DNA from: Rugalucina vietnamica
Taxonomy: Eukaryota > Mollusca > Bivalvia > Lucinida > Lucinidae
Assembly (NCBI GenBank): GCA_964017185.1
Contig: OZ024873.1
Location: 48,594,760 to 48,658,759, forward strand
Length of the DNA: 64,000 nucleotides
Direction: 5' to 3'
In this document: positions 20,282 to 31,538 of the stretch, piece by piece
How positions within the stretch are numbered: the stretch's first letter is position 1
Layout: each line of letters begins with the position of its first letter
Made by a program: the position numbers and the translations under genes
Notes under the pieces: model-generated
The model's database searches: none
What the model was told of the DNA's origin: nothing
The model's input: only the letters and a program-made list of their open reading frames with translations

Positions 20282-21016
20282 GTGAGAGCAGATGGGGATT
20301 TGGAAAGGAAAGCGAAACATGGGATCAAATTATCGTACAAAAAAGTTACATCGTACGCCAAAAGGAAGATGTGCTACAATAAGGGAGACTCGCCATTCCC
20401 AAAACGATTAAAATGTTCCCCATCGTTTAGAACATCTACACCATTCAAAACAAGTCACTCACCTAGGCGCGATACACCAGTTTCATCGCGCAAGCAGCTG
20501 TTTGAGTCAAGCGTGTGCGACTTGAACGACATAACAAATGAATTTAGTCTTTTAGATATTTCCGAAACTGAAGACACTGAAAAGTCTGAAATAGGAACTT
20601 TTATACCGTCGGTAGGAAGCAGTGACACGAACCCCGTTCGTGAAGAATTTTTATCGCTGGTACCATCTGCACTGCACGAGTTAGAAAAAGCTGGAAAGGG
20701 AGATGTACTGCAAAAGTTTCTTTCACAAGTTTCTTCTGGAAAGTTTCCGCTAACTAACATTGCATTCCAGCTATGGTGTGATGTTGTCGATTGGTATGAA
20801 AAGAGTGATACCCGCCAAATGAGATACTCACCTGAGATACTCCAGTTCTTTTGGGTTGGAAAGAAACTTTTTGGCGGTCGGTTCATCCGATTTATGAATA
20901 AAATGCACGTAGACAGGATGATAATCTATAAATATGGTACAAGGAGGCAAATGATCAGGAAAAGGTGCAACCAGAAAGAAATTCCCACTCCAAAAACCGA
21001 GGAGGGGAAAGACTAA
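20282..21016 (+). CDS. Unrecognised protein of TIR-L1 element
   Basis: An open frame of 244 codons beginning with GTG, so in a eukaryote it must be entered by splicing or begin at the internal ATG at 20370. The N-terminal 60 residues are basic and Ser/Pro-rich. Residues 75-130 are acidic and Ser-rich. A helical segment (SALHELEKAGKGDVLQKFLS) precedes a conserved-looking C-terminal block: NIAFQLWCDVVDWYE, MRYSPEILQFFWVGKKLFGG, RFIRFMNK. The FW-G-KLF-G-F-RFM pattern resembles uncharacterised invertebrate proteins I recall from transposon-rich contexts, but I cannot name the family. The frame lies between two long inverted repeats, so it most likely belongs to the transposon, not to the host. 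Confidence 0.55.
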   Translation: MRADGDLERKAKHGIKLSYKKVTSYAKRKMCYNKGDSPFPKRLKCSPSFRTSTPFKTSHSPRRDTPVSSRKQLFESSVCDLNDITNEFSLLDISETEDTEKSEIGTFIPSVGSSDTNPVREEFLSLVPSALHELEKAGKGDVLQKFLSQVSSGKFPLTNIAFQLWCDVVDWYEKSDTRQMRYSPEILQFFWVGKKLFGGRFIRFMNKMHVDRMIIYKYGTRRQMIRKRCNQKEIPTPKTEEGKD

Positions 21017-21729
21017 ATTGACACTCAGGTACTTATACTTAGAAAACTTATCGTAAGCCGAGTGAGCAGCTATTTGACATCAGGCGGCCACGAACTTCAC
21101 TAAAACTAGGAATACGTACATAAGGTTCAAGCAGCATAAAATTCTACTCCAAAACATAAAACAAATAAAAATAAAAACACATATAACCTCCACAGACGTA
21201 TCGCCTTGGAACGATCAGTAATATCAAATTACTGGCGGGTTTAAATGTACTTTACATGGCCATATTCTACCCCTAAACTTCTGTAGCGGTTCATAAAATT
21301 TAGTTAGTTGTTCTGTCCTAGTGGTGAATCTCCATCTAGTCAATGAATCAAACCGCCATGTTGAATCAAAAACGAGGACATTAGAGATTAAGTCGGTGCC
21401 ATCATAGAGTCTGACGCCTGACCCACCGGCGTGCAATTAAAGAAGGCAGCGTAGTTATCACTCATGATTGGATTAAAACCCCATAAACCTGTCGCAAAAA
21501 TTTAAGCTTAACTGTCAACAAAGAAGTTTGTATTATGTATTTGAAGGAATCGGTTTCTTAAAATGACAGGATCATTTCAGTGCGTTGTGAATATGTAAGA
21601 TATCGTCATCGAAACAACAGCTGCTGTTTCTATCCATCGAGAGTTTATCAGTTCATCATAGCATCACAGATTGCACGTTTAAAGAATAACGCTGCTCTCT
21701 AATTGGATCAATAACTCATGTATTGTAAT
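21017..21729. other. TIR-L1 interior, 3' part
   Basis: No frame of note. Probably the untranslated part of the element. Confidence 0.4.
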
Positions 21730-22659
21730 ATTAAAGATATAGTGAGACAATGCAGCGTGACATCGTCTATTTAAATCAGAGTTTTGTCTGTTATGATTAC
21801 AATACGTGCGGCAACACTAAGAAAGGGCGTTTAAATCAAGACATATACATTCAACGATCGAATTTTTCACCGGACGATCAAATGCTACACTGGAGAAAAT
21901 CGACCAGGAGTGCATTCCAAAGCTGAAAAGAAAATCAAAAACTTTGGACATGTTCGAGGCCATATAAATGGTAAGCAAGCATACTATTTGTAGAGAAAGC
22001 CTATGCACCTGCAAATGGAGCTGATATGAATTTTCATTGCAAGTACGACTAATTATGAAACCCACATTGGTCGCCGGTGCTATATGATCAGAAAAGCACG
22101 AATTAAAGAACATTTATGCATTTCCAGACTTTTAGAGGCGTGTTAAAGATTTTGTTTTGGCAAACATTTTCATTATCATTTTTATAGATCGAATTGTTGA
22201 CCGACAATTTTCGGCAGTTCCCTCGGGGTTTTCTCGGCCCTGCTACATTGTCAGCTGAAATTTCCTTCAAAAATATACCTGAATGTGCATGCCGTGTGTG
22301 CGTGATGGTCGTAAGAACTTGTGACCGGCTTCAGAATTAAATTAGCTACCTATTTATCATCAGTTTTCGCGAGTTTTCAATGTCTTCTAGCTACTCGTAT
22401 GTAGTTTTTGATGAATTAAACCAAAATGCGCGAAGCATTTGACCTCAGCTTGTCATAGAAAGCGTAGAAGTCATTATTACGGGGAATTGTATTCCCCGAT
22501 TTTTTACTTCTTTCCTTAAAAAAAATATTTTGCGCAAAAAATACAGAGTATGCAAAGCGTGTTTACCTTTTTGTGTCATCTAATCCTTCACCATGTTACA
22601 ATCGAATCGATTTTCCTATATGCACCAGTGGGGAAGTATTTGATCGTTTGGTAGGCGTG
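21730..22659. repeat. TIR-L1 right inverted repeat
   Basis: Inverted copy of 18883-19825, ending GGTAGGCGTG before the TGATA duplication. Confidence 0.9.
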
Positions 22660-22757
22660 TGATAAGCTTCACGGTCACCGCGAAGCTGATCTGCGTTTTT
22701 GTTTTTGCATAATATTATGCAATATGTTGGTTTTCTCATAATGTACATTGTAGCTCA
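22660..22757 (-). mobile_element. MITE-A copy 3, right part
   Basis: Resumes with aagcttcacggtcaccgcgaagctgatctgcg, half of the MITE-A core, and ends ggttttctcat...gctcat. Confidence 0.8.
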
Positions 22758-23169
22758 TATTGTTATTTAAAGCACATTTATTGTTGTGATTGTCAAAAGT
22801 GCATTTGTCTTATTTTTATGTCAACTGTTGATTATGATGTGCAAACAGTTTCATTGGGTTGATGACATTGACAGCCATAATACATACAGTAAAGGTAATA
22901 GATGACAAGTGTGTCCCTTAGTGCTTAATAAAACACATAAGCTGGAGAACAACTTAAGTTGTTTAGATGCTTGTTGCTGTGTACATGAGTATTAGTTAAA
23001 ATGGAGTTTCAGCAACGCAGCCAAGCTGTCATATTTTTTTTTCTTTCAGAAGTTGAGTAAACTGAACTTTTACTTCAACATTTTTGGAAATGGGTGATCA
23101 ATTGTACACACATGAACAGGTTCATCAGAAGTATGGCTGACCTGCCATTGCAAATGCAGAAAGCATTTG
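22758..23169. other. Unassigned intronic sequence
   Basis: No coding or repeat signal recognised. Confidence 0.4.
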
Positions 23170-23390
23170 AGCTGCCGCATAAGAAAACCAACATTTTGCA
23201 TATGTGAACACAAAGGCGATGATCAGCTTTGCAGTAACTGCGAAGCTGATCATCGCCTTTGTTTTTGCTACACGGATAGTACAATTTACTTTCTAAATCC
23301 AAGCTTCAAGCCCTTTTCTATGACTGTAGACCGGTTTGTGTCAGAACTGTTCGGAAACCACATTGTTGGTTTCCTCGTGAGGCGGCTCAT
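23170..23390 (+). mobile_element. MITE-A copy 4
   Basis: Complete: gagctgccgcataagaaaacc at one end, ggtttcctcgtgaggcggctcat at the other, with core gcgatgatcagctttgcag...cgaagctgatcatcgc. Confidence 0.88.
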
Positions 23391-23578
23391 TTGTATTCAA
23401 CTACTATGTAAGATTACTACATGACTAGTGCATTACTTCCATATTTTGGCATGTTTGTTTATCGTACACTTTTCTTCAAATATAGCTTTTTACAAAAGTG
23501 GTGCTCTTTTAAGATTATAATCGAAGTGTAAAACAGTTTATACCCTGATCAGGCTGATCTGGTTCCTAACGGTTTTAA

Positions 23579-23924
23579 AGCTCAGCTGAGCCTTTAATGA
23601 GCTTATAGTATACCAAGCTCCATCGTCCGTCCGTCCGTCCGTTGTCCATCCACAATTTCAAAGATCTTCTCCCCTGAAACCGCTTGGCCAACATGTGTGT
23701 CACCTATGCATTTGAATGGGGAAAACTGTTAAATTGTCATTTGAAGGGGAACACATGCAGGAAATTGGCAAATGGACAGAATATTGATTATTCTGAAAAA
23801 AGAAAATGGCCCAAGGGCTTCATCTGCCCCTGCACTGGGGCTAAATACCATAATATTCAATCATGTTTATTGGTATATGTAGCAGATCTCAGGTGAGCAT
23901 TTACAGGACCATTGGTCCTCTGTT
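23579..23924 (+). mobile_element. Hairpin-head family 1, internally deleted copy
   Basis: Head agctcagctgagcc, GTCC box (23626-23645), a shortened single unit, then ctcaggtgagcatttac and the hairpin aggaccattggtcct. All diagnostic ends are kept in about 345 bp. Confidence 0.8.
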
Positions 23925-24025
23925 TTAACCTTATCAGCAGGAAACAGACAGAAACAATAGGCATTATTCCTTTCAATTCCTAATTTTGTCTAGCTTATAT
24001 CTTTGTTGACAGACACCAAACATAT

Positions 24026-24220
24026 GAGCCGCATCGTCAGAAAGGAGACTTTTTGCATTACAAAAAAATGAAGAAGCAGATAAGCTGTGCTACAAAGATG
24101 CACAATTCCTCTTCTACTTATGTGAAAAATTTCAAGCTTCAAGTCTTCTGTAATAGTACAGGCAGGTTCATGTCAGACCTGGTGAAAAATCCTGAAGACA
24201 CGTCTTGTGTCGTGGCTCAT
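24026..24220 (+). mobile_element. MITE-A copy 5, degraded
   Basis: gagccgcatcgtcagaaag, acaattcctcttctactta, aaatttcaagcttcaag and tgtgtcgtggctcat. The core palindrome is largely lost. Confidence 0.75.
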
Positions 24221-24247
24221 ATAGACAAAACTTGTGTCTAGCTAATA

Positions 24248-24460
24248 AGAGCCGCTACGCGAGAAAACCGGTCTTTGGCGTGCAACACAAACTGAGCTGT
24301 ACAAGCATAGAAGATGGCTAGATACTAGAAATTTCGGATTTAGAAAGTAGAGGAATTTTACCATCTGTGTAGCAAACAAAGGCGCTGATCAGCTTGGTAG
24401 TTGATCTGTGCCTTTGTTTTTGCATGGGCAAAAATCTGGTTTTCTCATGACGCGACTAAT
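24248..24460 (-). mobile_element. MITE-A copy 6
   Basis: Reverse orientation, with gagccgctacgcgagaaaacc, a short core (gcgctgatcagcttggtagttgatctgtgcc) and ggttttctcatgacgcgactaa. Confidence 0.82.
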
Positions 24461-24944
24461 AACCTTTTGGTGCAACTGGAGTGTAAGGTTATTATGAAAA
24501 TATAGAGTTTGCATGCATGTGACAGCTCGTAAAGTGATCTTGTAGACAAGGTTTGCTGTTTTGGAGCCCTGTCATGGGAAAGCCTGTCTAAAGACTTACA
24601 GCAGTTGCCTTCAATTATAAGAGAAGCAACCAATAATAATCTCTCATATCAGGTTTGCCATAAATGCACAGGTTATATTACTGTATGCTGTTTTGGGAAA
24701 ATGCAGTACGTTTTGAATCATGGTCGAAAAATTATATATGCTGATCAGTGCAATTATACTCCCATGAGACAGAGGCATATAGGTTTTATCATTAGGAGGC
24801 TTGTTTGTCTGCAATATTTGGTGACAAGAAGAGATTGTTATATTGATCTGCCTCGGTCAGTGATAATTGAGGGAGAATTACATTATATTTGCATCACTAT
24901 GCATTGTACATGTATGTATCAGTGTCGAGAAACACTTGTTATTG

Positions 24945-25165
24945 CGGGAGCTAGTGGTAGAGTACATGTCGCACGAGTGAGAGGTCCTGGTTTGATACCA
25001 ACTTCTGCCATATAGTGAGCCACCACATCAGAAAACCAACAAATCTACATGTACATACGTAGTGTTCTTAAGCAACTTCCCACAGTACTGGATGATTCTC
25101 AGTAAGCAGTGGCTTTGTCCCATCATGTCAGAAAAATTGTTGAATTGGACATTAAGCCATTTGAT
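24945..25165 (+). mobile_element. SINE-1 copy
   Basis: Head gggagctagtggtagagtacat and ggtcctggtttgataccaac, then cttcccacagtactgg and tail gttgaattggacattaagcc. Confidence 0.7.
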
Positions 25166-25344
25166 ATTGCAGCTCTGTGCAACCTATGTTAGTAATTTGT
25201 AAAATCAAGCACCAGTTACTTCCCTTGCACTATCTGTCCTGGAAACAACACATACCTCAAACTGTGAAGTACATGTTGTATATTGGATTCCTCTGGTTAT
25301 TTTGAAAAGTTCAAATGACCACTGACAACAGTCATATATTCTGT

Positions 25345-25540
25345 ATTGAGGCTTAACGTTCAAGTCAACAATTTTTCAGTCATGTCAGGGCGGAGCCAAT
25401 GCTTCCTGGGTTTAACCAGTACTGTAGGGAGTTAATGTGTCTTGCCCAAAGATACAACACGGTGCCGCTTGTGGGGAACGAACCCAGGACCTTTCGATTC
25501 AGAGTCTGAGGCTCTACCACTACGCCACCGCGCTCCCTCA
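25345..25540 (-). mobile_element. SINE-1 copy, well preserved
   Basis: On the minus strand it begins gggagcgcggtggcgtagtgg and carries the B box gggttcgttcccc, cttcctgggtttaacc and the gttgacttgaacgttaagcctc tail. Confidence 0.88.
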
Positions 25541-25982
25541 TATACATGTATTCTGTTCTGGATTTACTGGTTATTTTGAAAAGATCAAAGCCTTCGACAG
25601 CTAGCCTTATGTATCCTGTTTAGATTATTTTTATGGAAAGATGAGGAATTGAGTTTTGGAGGCCTGAAAATATTCATTCAACTGTCATTGAACCCTGTTT
25701 TACTGTGTGTTTAAGTTTCCAAATGACTGTGGTGATACATCAGTAGTAAGAAACAGTTCTGATTTGTTAAGAGACATACCCAAGATCGATCCCTCCAAAA
25801 CAATTATCAAATAAATCTTTATTCGTTTAATGCTTCTGAAGTATTTGCTCGCAAATTCTGGACCTCGGAATTATGCCTATATTTAGTATTGCATCAATCA
25901 TCTTTACCCAGTTCCTGCGCACTAGTTTAGACGTATCTCCTATCTCTTGAACAGTAATGGTTCTGCTATCAGTCATATTTGT
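25541..25982. other. Unassigned intronic sequence
   Basis: No signal recognised. Confidence 0.4.
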
Positions 25983-26216
25983 GCTGTCTCTTGAGAAAAC
26001 CAACAATGTGATTATTGAATAGATCCGACACAAGTGGAGCGGTATAAGCACAGAAGATGGCTAGAGACTAGAAATGTTGGATTTAGAAAGATGAAGAATC
26101 GTACTATCTGTGTAGCGAAAACAAAGGCGATGATCAGCTTGGCAGTTACCGCGAAGCTGATCTGTGCCTTTGTTTTCTCACATGCAGATTGTTGGTTTTC
26201 TCATGACGTGGCTCAT
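25983..26216 (-). mobile_element. MITE-A copy 7
   Basis: gagaaaaccaacaatgtg at the left, core gcgatgatcagcttggcagttaccgcgaagctgatctgtgcc, right end gttggttttctcatgacgtggctcat. Confidence 0.85.
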
Positions 26217-26224
26217 GTACTTTC

Positions 26225-26448
26225 AGAAATCATAGGAAAATAGATTTTTTATATGCGAAAACAAAGACACTGATCAGCTGTGCAATAACTGCACAACTGA
26301 TCAGCACAACTGATCAGCACCTATGTTTTTGCTTCTCAAATAGTACATTCGCTCTTCTTCCTAAATCAGAAATTTCAAGCTTTCAGCTTTCTTCAATGAT
26401 TGTACAGACTGATATGTATCAGACTGGTTGAAAACCATGATGGCTCAT
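26225..26448 (+). mobile_element. MITE-A copy 8
   Basis: The core has a small duplication (two copies of actgatcagcac). Then gctcttcttcctaaatcagaaatttcaagc and a diverged right end. It follows copy 7 head to tail. Confidence 0.78.
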
Positions 26449-26667
26449 TTTAGACCTAGCTCCCGTCTTTTGAACACCAATGGTTCCGCAATCAGTCATA
26501 TTTACTTGCAGAAATCTGAGAAAAACAGATAATCCCTGAATAATGAATTGGCTAAATTAAGGAATTAGCAAGTCAGATTTAATGACACTTTTCCTTTTAG
26601 CATCTAGCATATGCAAATATGAATGCTAGCTGACAATTTCTAGCAGAATCCCTGTGATTGAAGGTGG

Positions 26668-26842
26668 TTTAAGAAAAATAGAATCCATCATGGGTGTCCA
26701 GTGGAGATAGGAAAATCCCAACCCGAGGGTCAACCCGTTCCAGTGGGAAACGAGGCTCGCCGAGTTTCCTACTGGAACGGTGGACCCGAGGGTTGGGATT
26801 TTCCTTTCTCCACTGAACACCCATGATCGATTCTTTTTCTTA
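26668..26842. mobile_element. Foldback element D1 (stem with GAGGCTCGC loop)
   Basis: Two ~80-base arms around the loop gaggctcgccgag. The arms include agtggaga.aggaaaatccc and cccgagggt. Downstream, tgattctttttcttacata and a tgacgt-rich stretch (26899-26940) recur beside the other D elements. Confidence 0.75.
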
Positions 26843-27196
26843 CATACTCCGATTTTATCCTTTTACCGGTAACGTAACCTGGTACCGTGCTTTAACCCTT
26901 GTGACGTTGTGCTTATTACGGATGTGACGTCAAATGTAAATAAATCGCTGTCAAAGTCAATAGAGATGTAGTTCTTATTTTTTTTTATTTTAAAACGAGC
27001 GTGATTCAAGAATACTCGCTGTGAAAAACATCACTTTTGTCTAGTTTTGGTGAACGCCATTGCTGCAAGCAGTAGAAACGATCGAATTATATCGCGTGCT
27101 TTTCTTATCTTGCATGAGCAACCAAACCAGCAGTGTAAGATCGATTTATCTACCACCACTAAAATACCGGAATTTTTCTATCTTTATGTTAGAGGT

Positions 27197-27364
27197 ATGT
27201 AAGAAAAAACCAGTCTTTGGTATTTCCGACCAGGTGCAACACAAACTGGCCTGTACAGTCACAGAAGAGGAATTAGAAACTTAAAATTTCGGATTTATGA
27301 AGAAGGATTTTACTGTCTGTGTAGCAAAAACAAAGGCACTGATCAGCTTTGCAGTAACTGTAAA
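27197..27364 (-). mobile_element. MITE-A copy 9, partial
   Basis: Left two-thirds only, stopping inside the core at gcagtaactgta, where a family 1 fragment begins. Confidence 0.78.
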
Positions 27365-27737
27365 AATCTCTCCGTAACCGTTGGACTTATTTCAACAAAA
27401 CTTAGTATGACTGTAGCATCTGGGCCTTCAGTACTACAATGTGATCATAAATCATGACCCTGTGATGACCTTGACCTATTTTACGGCAAGGTCAGAAAGG
27501 TCGCCTATGCATTTGAATGGGGAAAACTCTTAAAATGTCATTTAAAACCAAATTTTATGTGAAGCATCTATAGGAAGTGTGTATATAAACTAATGCGTAT
27601 AATACACAATCCAGGTCACATGACCAAGATGGCCGCCATTCCCATATAATGTAACATCCCCAATTACTTTTTCTTTTCTCCAGTGACTGTGCTTCTTGAC
27701 TCTCAGGTGAGCGATCATTGCCCTTGGGCAACTTGTT
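27365..27737 (+). mobile_element. Hairpin-head family 1, 3' fragment with variant hairpin
   Basis: Carries the unit core (caacaaaacttagtatg, gaccttgacctattttacggcaagg, ccaagatggccgcc), then ctcaggtgagcgatc. The terminal hairpin here is TTGCCCTTGGGCAA instead of aggaccattggtcct. Confidence 0.72.
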
Positions 27738-28097
27738 TTACTAAGCTACATTTTATTGGAACAGTTAAGATTATGCATTTGGAAATAATAATAAAAAAAA
27801 CAAAAACAATAACAAACAAACATGTAAGGCATATCTTCAAGCTATAGCTGGTCAGCAGATAAGAACTGACTTCTAGAATTACAAAAGCCTCTAAAATTGC
27901 CTTCTGACAGTCCAATTCATGTCTGTCCTCGTCTGAAACTGACAAAAGTAGATTTCTTAGGACCTGATCGTATCTTGTATACATTTTCAATTAACAATTC
28001 ATTACATACTGGCTGATGATGCAGCATACTTCAATTCTATTGATTAATAATAAAATGGGCTCAGCATGATGCAGGAGAACTGATTGTGATCAAATAT

Positions 28098-28340
28098 GAG
28101 CTGTGTCATGTATGATGAGAAAACCGGATTTTTGCCTATGCGAAAACTAAGGCGCAGATCATCTGTGCAGTAACTGCACAACTGATCAGCACCTTTATTT
28201 TCGGTACATGGATAATACAATCCCTCTTTTATTTAATCCAAAATTTCAAGTAGCTAGCCTTTTGCTGTGACAGTACAGACTAGTTTGTGTCGGACATGTT
28301 CATAAACTACGGAGACAGGTCTCCTCATGTCGCGGCTCAT
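28098..28340 (+). mobile_element. MITE-A copy 10
   Basis: gagctgtgtcatgtatgatgagaaaacc, core ggcgcagatcatctgtgcagtaactgcacaactgatcag, right end ctcctcatgtcgcggctcat. Confidence 0.85.
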
Positions 28341-28516
28341 AAAGTAGAGAGAAATACTCTTGGTTTGTCATGAAAGCACCAAGAAACTTAACAATGGCCC
28401 CTGCCCATCGAGGTTGCTTGATACCTCCAATAGTCACTATGATCGTTAAAATTGCTATGGGTAGTTAGCTTGATGAATGAATACCCACACCTTAGTTGCT
28501 GACAAAAAAAAAATGT

Positions 28517-28660
28517 ACCAGTCATTTGTAACCACAGTCCCCCCCCCCCAAAAAAAAACCCCAAAAAAAACATGTAATGCAGCAGTCGGTCCAACACCAG
28601 TAAAAAATCTCCCATAGGCCGCAATGCAAATTCCCTCACTTTGTGACACTCCCAGCTGGT
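28517..28660 (+). mobile_element. MITE-F fragment
   Basis: Begins accagtcatttgtaaccacagtcccc, the end shared with 29053, 36076 and 61699. The right end was not found. Confidence 0.5.
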
Positions 28661-29052
28661 ACCCAACATTGCACCACCAAAAGGTCTTCTCTAACTTGAT
28701 AGCCCAGCCACACCCCTACCCAAAGGTGCCACTACCTATGGGGGTTGACCATCTCGATTTTCCGGTAATCCATTTTGCACTATACCTATGGGTGGATTCT
28801 ACACTCTAGAATGGTCCGGATTTTAGTAGGGGGTAGTGTACAAACAGAAGCCTCCGATGAGATATAGTCTGTTTTGGCATGGTGATTTGTGCACTAACAT
28901 GTTGTATTATGGCGATACTTTGTAGTAAATGCGAGATCTTAAACAGAATGTAGGAAATGTTCTCACTATTCAGCATCAAACATGTGTGGATGAAATTTTT
29001 AAATGCACTATTTTCGTGGGGTACGGCGGAGTGATATTTTTTACCGGTGTTC

Positions 29053-29275
29053 CACCAGTCATTTGTAACCACAGCCCCACCCCCACCCCAGGGTAGGGTG
29101 GGAATAATTTGTATGTAGGTGAAGTGGGCCGTTAAATAGAAAGATAACAGACTGAGGTTGTTGGGTGTGTGTGTGGGGGGGGGGGCAGTCTATACCAAAG
29201 AGATGTCCTTGCAGTGTTGGGCTTTCAGAGGGGATACGAAGAACCAGAAGTTGAAAGTCCTCTCTACTCCCTCAG
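29053..29275 (+). mobile_element. MITE-F fragment
   Basis: accagtcatttgtaaccacagcccc followed by internal ccttgcagtgttgggctttcag, which matches the interior of the 61699 copy. Confidence 0.55.
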
Positions 29276-29492
29276 GTGACAAAAGTACATGTATATACAT
29301 GTATAATTGGGATAAGTTGCTAGCAATATGTAAACCCTGTCAGACATTCAAGTGGAACAATTGTCTACTTTTACATTCTGTTCATTTTTTGTTCCAAAAT
29401 ATTCTTGTGAAATATGAAGAACTACTTTGAATGGAAACTCTGATGTATTTTATCACAGATTTATGACAAGCGATTCATCTTCAACTAATTTT

Positions 29493-29704
29493 AGCCACAT
29501 AATGAGGAAACTAAGTTTACCTTTCAAAAACAAAGCTGCAGATCAGCTTTGCAGTAACTGCACAGGGATCAGAACCTTTGTATTGTACAATCCATCTTGT
29601 TCCTAAGTTTTTTAATTTCAAGCTTCTAGCCTTCTTCTGTGACTATACAGGCCGGTTTGTATCAGACCTGGTCAGAAACCCTGAAGACCGTTTTTTTTTG
29701 TGTC
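29493..29704 (+). mobile_element. MITE-A copy 11
   Basis: agccacataatgagg, gctgcagatcagctttgcagtaactgcac, aatttcaagcttctagccttcttctgtgac, tcagacctggtcagaaaccctgaagacc. Part of the core's right arm is lost. Confidence 0.78.
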
Positions 29705-29717
29705 AGATATCAATTTT

Positions 29718-29939
29718 AGCCATGTAATGAGGAAGTCAGTCTCGTAGGTTTCCGATCATGTCTAATGCAAAAGGGGCTGCTCAGCATAGATGCTTAAAAT
29801 TTGTTATAATTGTCATAAAGTGAAAACAAAGACACAGATCAGCTGCACTGTTAAATAAGTGAGACAGGCTCTTGTATAACAAGTGATAGGCGCCTTTTTT
29901 GCATAAGAAAAAAATCAGGTTTTCTCATGACATGGCTTA
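29718..29939 (-). mobile_element. MITE-A copy 12, degraded
   Basis: agccatgtaatgagg, gtgaaaacaaagacacagatcagctg and ggttttctcatgacatggctta. A family 1 element begins at its right edge. Confidence 0.7.
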
Positions 29940-31372
29940 TTAGCTCACCTGAGCCGAAGGCTCACAGTTGAGCTTATAGTATACCCATGCTCTGGCGTCC
30001 GTCGTCCGTCCGTCCGTCGTCCACCATTTTCAAAGATCTTCTTCTCTGAAACCGCTTGGCCAATCAAAGCCAAATTTTATATGAAGCATCTATAGGAAGG
30101 GGGAACCAATGTATATATAAGAAATCCAGGTCACATGACCAAGATGGCCGCCATGCCCATATATGGTAAAAACCCTTTAAAAATCTTCTTCTCCAGAACC
30201 GGTGGACTGATTTCAACGAAACTTGACATGAAGCATCGATGGCTCAAGCACTACAATGTGTATATAAATCATGACCCTGTGGTGACCTTGACCTATTTTA
30301 CGGCAAGGTCAACATAGGTCGCTAATGCATTTGAATGGGGAAAACTTTTAAAATGTCATTTAAAGTGAAAGTCTTGCAGGAAATGGGCAGTAGGACTGAA
30401 TATTAATGATTCTGAAAAAATTGGACCCAAGGGCTTATATGGCCCCACCCCGGGCAATATACATGTATATCTCCATAATATTCAAACGTCTTCTCCTCTG
30501 AAACCGCTTGGCCAAACAAAGCCAAATTTTATGTGAAGTATCTATAGAATGGGGGAATCAATGTATATATAAATAATCTAGGTCACATGACCAAGATGGC
30601 TGCCATGCCCATATACGGTAAAAACCCTTCAAAAATCTTCTTCTCTGAAACTGGTGGACTGATTTCAAAGAAACTTGGCATGAAGCATTGATGGCTAAAG
30701 TACTACAATGTGTATATAAATCATAACCCTGTGGTGACCTTGACCTATTTTACGACAAGGTCAACGTAAATCGCCTATGCATTTGAATGGGGAAAACTTT
30801 TAAAAAGTCATTTGAAGTGAAAATCTTGCAGGAAATGGTCAGTAGGACTGAATATTAATGATTCTGAAAAAAGTTGTACCCAAGGGCTTATATGGCTCCA
30901 CCCCGGGGCAATATACATGTATATTAACATAATATTCAAAAATCTTCTCCTCTGAAACTGCTTGGCCAATTAAAGCCAAATTTTATGTGAAGCATCCATA
31001 GGATGGGGGAACCAATGTGTATATTAATAATTTAGGTCACATGACCAAGATGGCCGCCATGCCCATATACGGCAAAAACCCTTCAAAAATAGTCTTCTCT
31101 TAAACCAATAGACTGATTTCAAGGAAACATGGCGTGAAGCATCGATGGCTAAAGTACTCCAATGTATATATAAATCATGACCCTGTGATGACCTTGACCC
31201 AGTTTATGGCAAGGTCAACATGTGTTGCCCATTTGAATGGGGAAAACTGTTAAAATATCATTTGAAGGGAAATCTGCCCCTGCATTGGGGTTAAATACCA
31301 TAATATTCAAACATGTTTATTGGTAAATGCAGTAGATCTCAGGTGAGCGTTTACAGGACCATTGGTCCTCTG
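29940..31372 (+). mobile_element. Hairpin-head family 1, full copy
   Basis: Head tagctcacctgagccgaaggctcac, GTCC box (29998-30021), three tandem units of about 450 bp with the gaaacttg core and gtgaccttgacctattttacg, then ctcaggtgagcgtttac and hairpin aggaccattggtcct. Units differ from those at 6461, so this is a separate subfamily. Confidence 0.78.
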
Positions 31373-31538
31373 GTTTTATTGATTGTTTGTATGGTTTCAT
31401 TTCATTTGAATGAAAACAACAATTAATTTTAAGATTCAGAACATTTCTATGTGTTCCTTTCAAGAGATCATGATGATTAGCTAGACAAAATATGTCAGAA
31501 CTATGAAGAGTTTCGATTATCAGGGTTGCTTCATTGTT

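Larger units (their letters stand above)
18883..22659. mobile_element. DNA transposon with ~0.94-kb inverted repeats and 5-bp TSD (TIR-L1)
   Basis: Left repeat 18883-19825 and right repeat 21730-22659 are inverted copies with high identity. The ends read CACGCCTACCAAACGATC and its complement. The direct repeat TGATA flanks the element (18878-18882, 22660-22664). It interrupts MITE-A copy 3. The ~1.9-kb interior holds a tRNA-derived SINE-3 (19829-20020) and a protein frame (20282-21016), but no recognisable transposase, so this copy appears non-autonomous. CAC ends with a 5-bp TSD recall Transib/RAG-like elements, but no heptamer-like CACWATG follows, so the superfamily is open. Confidence 0.85.

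Noticed and set aside
18883-22659. Reading TIR-L1 as a firm Transib/RAG element
   Set aside because: Only CAC and the 5-bp duplication agree. The expected heptamer and a DDE core are absent, so the assignment is kept as a hypothesis.
24605-25015. 136-codon frame in intron 3
   Set aside because: Its C-terminal third is the head of a SINE-1 copy and the rest has no recognisable pattern.
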